A stretch of DNA of 64,000 nucleotides from an uncultured Kocuria sp. Lineage in GTDB: Bacteria; Actinomycetota; Actinomycetes; Actinomycetales; Micrococcaceae. Below, piece by piece: positions 61,202 through 64,000 of this stretch; position 1 is the stretch's first letter, and every line of letters begins with the position of its first letter. The stretch covers positions 55,535 through 119,534 of the forward strand of contig NZ_CANMRA010000013.1 of NCBI RefSeq assembly GCF_947500125.1, read 5' to 3'. The notes under the pieces are model-generated. The model did no database searches. It saw nothing but the letters and a program-made list of their open reading frames with translations, and was not told where the DNA came from. A program made the translations under genes and the position numbers.

Positions 61202-62202
61202 GCCCCCGTCTCCCACTCGGGCTCGGGGACCACGGGGACGTCGGTGTCGGGGTGCGCCGTCCACCAGGCCGCGCAGGCGGCCCGCCAGGCGTCGAGATCG
61301 TCCTGGGCGCCACGGATCCGCAGTCGCGTGCCGTCGGTCTCGGCCTCCGCGGCCCCGCACCGCGCGGTGTGCCCCTGCGGCGAGGACGTGACCTCGACGT
61401 CGGGGTACGGCTCGAAGAGCGCGTCCAGGGTGCCGACGACGTGGTCCGGGCGCTCGGCGGTGCACGCGGCGAGGATCGTGTGCACGGTGTCCACGCCGGT
61501 CAGCACCGCGATCGTCGCGAAGCCGGCGGCGTTGCCGCCCCGGATGTCGGTGTCCAGCCGGTCCCCGAGCACCACGGGCCGGGTGCTGCCCGCCCGCTCG
61601 GCGGCGGTGCGGAAGATGGGAGCCTCCGGCTTGCCGGCCACGACCGGCGGCCGCGCCGTGGTGGCGGCCACGGCGGCCACGAGGGTGCCGTTGCCGGGGG
61701 CCAGGCCGCGTGCCTGGGGAATGGTGCGGTCCGTGTTGGTCGCGACCCACAGCACGTCCGGATCCGCCAGCGTGTATGCGGCCTCTGCCAATTCGGCCCA
61801 GCCCAGACCGGGGTCGAAGCCCTGGATCACGGCGCGGGGCTCCTCGGACTGGGCGCGGACCGGGACCAGCCCGGCGTCCGCCACGACGTCGGCCAGGGCC
61901 TGGGAGCCGGTGATGAGCACAGCGGTGCCGGCCGGGATCCGTTGTGCCAGGAGCTCGGCTCCGGCCTGGGCGGCACTCACGACGCCGTCGGGCTCCGTGG
62001 GCACGCCGAGGTCCGTCAGGTGCTCGGCGACCGTCGCGACGGAGCGCGAGGCGTTGTTCGTCACGAACACCACGGGCACGCCGTCGGCGGAGATCCTGCG
62101 GAGGATCTCCGGCGCCCCGGGGATGGCGTGCGGGCCGGCGTAGACGACGCCGTCCAGATCGCTCAGGACGGCGTCGAACCGGTCGAGCAGCCGCTCAGCC
62201 AT
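61198..62202 (-). CDS. HAD-superfamily IIA phosphatase (Rv1692-like)
   Basis: 334-residue phosphatase of the NagD/PGP group. Seen: nucleophile motif SDLDGVVYAGPHAIPGA, VFVTNNASRS, VAGKPEAPIF with the motif III Lys, and VVLGDRLDTDIRGGNAAGF. Residues after about 255 form an appended domain (LRIRGAQDDLDAWRAACAAW), as in Rv1692, which has been described as a glycerol 3-phosphate phosphatase with a GNAT-like C-terminal part. Its ATG at 62202 overlaps the TPR gene stop by eight bases. Confidence 0.92.
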   Translation of the reverse strand: MAERLLDRFDAVLSDLDGVVYAGPHAIPGAPEILRRISADGVPVVFVTNNASRSVATVAEHLTDLGVPTEPDGVVSAAQAGAELLAQRIPAGTAVLITGSQALADVVADAGLVPVRAQSEEPRAVIQGFDPGLGWAELAEAAYTLADPDVLWVATNTDRTIPQARGLAPGNGTLVAAVAATTARPPVVAGKPEAPIFRTAAERAGSTRPVVLGDRLDTDIRGGNAAGFATIAVLTGVDTVHTILAACTAERPDHVVGTLDALFEPYPDVEVTSSPQGHTARCGAAEAETDGTRLRIRGAQDDLDAWRAACAAWWTAHPDTDVPVVPEPEWETGA

Positions 62203-64000
62203 GCTGCGGGCCGCCGTCGTTGCCGTCCTCGGCCTCGGGGTCCGCGAGGTCCGCGTCGTCGTCCGGATCGAGATCGGCCTCGGAGCCGCCCTCGAAGTCG
62301 TCGTCGGGGTCCAGGTCCTGCTCGCGGCCCTCCCCCTCGTCGCTCTCCTCGTCGTCCGGCTCCTCGTCAGCTCCGTCGTCGAGCACGCCGTCGGACTCGT
62401 CGTCCACCCCCGTGTCGAGGTCGCCGCCGGGTTCGCCGCCGTCCGCACCGGACGGGCTCGCGGCCGGGTCCGCTCCCGCGACCGCCCCGGCCGTCTCCGG
62501 AGCCGGTTCGTCCGCCGGGCCCTGGGCCGGCTCCTCGCTGTCCGCCAGGGCGACACCGTCCGCCGGCACCTGCTCGGTCTCGTCCTCGTCGTCGAAGTCG
62601 ATGATCTCCGGCTCGGCGAACTGTCCCGTCCCGAGGGCGGCCTCGGCCACCACGGCCTGCCGGTCCCAGGTCAGGGCCTCCCGGTCCTTGCCGACACCGC
62701 GCAGGGCCTCGGCGTACGCGCGGAACAGCCGGGGGCTGTAGGCGAAGCCCCGGTTCTTGTCGAGCTGCGGAATGGTCAGTGCGTCCACCGCCCCCTGGGC
62801 GTCCCCCTGGTCCCGCCGCATGCCGGCCAGGACGATCGCCAGTTCCACCTTCTCGCCGGGCTCGAGCGACTGCACGGCCTCGGACGTCGCGAGCTCCACG
62901 GCCTTGTCCAGGCGCCCGAGGGCCCGCTCGCAGTCGACCATCAGCGGGAGGTGGACCTCGGCGCCGGTCATCCGGCGGAACGTGCGGAGCTCCTTGAGCG
63001 CCAGCGCGAAGTCACCCGCCTCGTAGGCCGCGATCCCGGTGGCCTCCCGCACGGCGGCGATGCGGCCGCCGCGCCGGCCGGCCGCCTGCGCGTGCTCGAG
63101 CGCCAGCTCGGGGGCGTCCAGCAGGTAGCGCCCGGCCATGACGAGGTGCTTGGCCACGGCCTCGGCGTTGCGCGGCTCGAGAGCCCCCAGCTGGGCGCGG
63201 GTCGGCTTGTCGAGCTCGCGGCCCGTGACGTCCTCGTCGACGTCGGGCGCACGGTGACGGTGGGTCGAGACGTCGTCCCGGTCGTCACGCCGGCCCCGGT
63301 AGCCCTCGCCCCGGTCCGGGAATCCGCCGCGGCGGTCACCGCGAGGTGCGTTGCCGCCACGGCGGTCATCGCCGTAGCCTCCACGACGATCGCCTTGCCG
63401 ATCGTCCCGCCGGTCACCACGCGGGGCATACCCACCACGACGGTCGTCCTGCCGGTCATCACGCCGGCGGTCATCGCCGTAGCCTCCACGACGATCGCCC
63501 TGCCGGTCATCACGCCGGTCACCACGCGGGGCATACCCACCACGACGATCATCCTGACGGTCACCACGCGGCGCATACCCTCCACGGCGATCGCCCTGCC
63601 GGTCATCACGCCGGTCACCTCGCGGCGCGTACCCACCACGACGGTCGTCCTGCCGGTCATCGCGGCGGCCACGGTAGCCCTCGCCCTCACGGCGCGGCCC
63701 ACGCTCACCGGACCGGTCATCACGCCGGTCACCACGCGGGGCATACCCACCACGACGATCGTCCTGACGGTCATCACGCCGGCGGTCATCGCCGTAGCCT
63801 CCACGACGATCGCCCTGCCGGTCATCACGCCGGCGGTCATCGCCGTAGCCTCCACGACGATCGCCCTGCCGGTCATCACGCCGGTCACCTCGCGGCGCGT
63901 ACCCACCACGACGGTCGTCCTGACGGTCATCACGCCGGCGGTCATCGCCGTAGCCTCCACGACGATCGCCCTGCCGGTCATCACGCCGGTCACCTCGCGG
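62195..64000 (-). CDS. TPR-like protein with long R/G/D/Y repeat N-terminus (partial, 5' end outside)
   Basis: Rv1691-type protein; the frame is open from its stop at 62195 to the right window edge, so the start lies outside. Three parts are visible. Upstream of about 63270: repeats of DDRQGDRRGGYGDD and DDRRGGYAPRGDRR. Middle (63240-62560): RELDKPTRAQLGALEPRNAEAVAKHL-like junction (read in two parts), then helical repeat units such as GRYLLDAPELALEHAQAAGRR-type pairs, TPR-like. End: an acidic Asp/Glu tail of about 130 residues. A GTG at 63157 is inside the conserved EAVAKHLVMAGRY block and so is not the start. Function unknown; the charged ends suggest RNA or protein binding. Confidence 0.85.
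   Translation of the reverse strand, partial: PRGDRRDDRQGDRRGGYGDDRRRDDRQDDRRGGYAPRGDRRDDRQGDRRGGYGDDRRRDDRQGDRRGGYGDDRRRDDRQDDRRGGYAPRGDRRDDRSGERGPRREGEGYRGRRDDRQDDRRGGYAPRGDRRDDRQGDRRGGYAPRGDRQDDRRGGYAPRGDRRDDRQGDRRGGYGDDRRRDDRQDDRRGGYAPRGDRRDDRQGDRRGGYGDDRRGGNAPRGDRRGGFPDRGEGYRGRRDDRDDVSTHRHRAPDVDEDVTGRELDKPTRAQLGALEPRNAEAVAKHLVMAGRYLLDAPELALEHAQAAGRRGGRIAAVREATGIAAYEAGDFALALKELRTFRRMTGAEVHLPLMVDCERALGRLDKAVELATSEAVQSLEPGEKVELAIVLAGMRRDQGDAQGAVDALTIPQLDKNRGFAYSPRLFRAYAEALRGVGKDREALTWDRQAVVAEAALGTGQFAEPEIIDFDDEDETEQVPADGVALADSEEPAQGPADEPAPETAGAVAGADPAASPSGADGGEPGGDLDTGVDDESDGVLDDGADEEPDDEESDEGEGREQDLDPDDDFEGGSEADLDPDDDADLADPEAEDGNDGGPQHG
63270..64000 (-). repeat. In-frame tandem repeats encoding an RGG-like region
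   Basis: About 730 bp (and continuing outside) of two mixed modules of roughly 45-57 bp. One encodes GDRRGGYGDDRRRDDRQ, the other DDRRGGYAPRGDRRDDRQ; a variant REGEGYRGRRDDRQ occurs near 63660-63710. Some units are nearly identical, for example those near 63780, 63840 and 63950. Composition is almost only Arg, Asp, Gly, Gln, Tyr. Confidence 0.9.

Noticed and set aside
62968..63993. Second protein in another frame of the right-edge repeats (Val/Thr/Met-rich)
   Set aside because: It is the shadow of the repeat DNA; the frame joined to the TPR domain, with conserved junction sequence, is the real one.
63270..64000. CRISPR-like array at the right edge
   Set aside because: Repeats are contiguous and coding, without unique spacers of constant length, and no cas genes are present.

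Overview
The window is a very GC-rich actinobacterial chromosome segment, most likely from Micrococcaceae and plausibly Kocuria or a close relative (inference). Evidence seen: a mycothione reductase, a class II DAHP synthase, PASTA kinase and GarA-type FHA signalling genes, many GTG starts, chains of genes overlapping by ATGA/GTGA, and gene neighbourhoods that follow the Mycobacterium tuberculosis order (Rv2150c-2166c dcw cluster, Rv2173-2187, Rv1826-1830, Rv1691-1713). MurE carries DDPH where DAP-adding enzymes have DNPR, which suggests a peptidoglycan other than the DAP type, such as the L-Lys type of Micrococcaceae.

Layout. 0-9.7 kb: the start of the division and cell wall (dcw) cluster, transcribed leftward from mraZ: mraZ, rsmH, ftsL, ftsI, murE, murF, mraY, murD (cut by the window edge). 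9.56-10.2 kb: a gene-free spacer with the mraZ promoter and operator, two strong hairpins and a G-rich repeat tract full of GTGGAG. 10.2-13.7 kb: a DUF3040 membrane protein, DNA polymerase IV, a polyprenyl diphosphate synthase and an Rv2175c-type DNA-binding protein. 13.8-22.5 kb: a LysM transglycosylase, a PknL-like PASTA kinase, DAHP synthase, an acyltransferase, an alpha/beta hydrolase, a small membrane protein and an acyl-CoA synthetase. 22.6-28.7 kb: mycothione reductase, pyruvate carboxylase and an orphan ParA. 28.7-31.8 kb: the gcvH-garA-ftsR-nuclease-MerR block. 31.9-34.2 kb: a probable adenine deaminase, a ribokinase-like protein and tRNA-Pro(GGG). 34.2-41.3 kb: der, cmk, tyrA, rluB, scpB, scpA, parA, all leftward. 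41.5-53.6 kb: a metabolic insert of dctA, a CitA/DcuS-type two-component system, prpE, a GntR regulator, prpDBC and a VanY/LGFP wall peptidase. 53.7-64 kb: the core block again: xerD, a NUDIX hydrolase, pyrG, recN, nadK, tlyA, a small conserved protein, a HAD phosphatase and a TPR protein with a long R/G/D/Y repeat region that leaves the window.

How it fits together. The left part builds peptidoglycan and the division septum, with kinase and LysM genes nearby that may monitor the wall. The insert takes up C4-dicarboxylates and burns propionate through the methylcitrate cycle, giving succinate and pyruvate; pyruvate carboxylase provides anaplerosis. TGTGA-N6-TCAC-type palindromes, the form recognised by CRP/GlxR regulators, stand upstream of pyc/parA, dctA/kinase and prpE/gntR, suggesting shared carbon control. 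No phage, insertion sequence, CRISPR array, restriction system or obvious new defence system was seen; the window is mostly core genome. The least explained items are the RGG-like repeat region at the right edge, the GTGGAG tract upstream of mraZ, and the regulatory palindromes.
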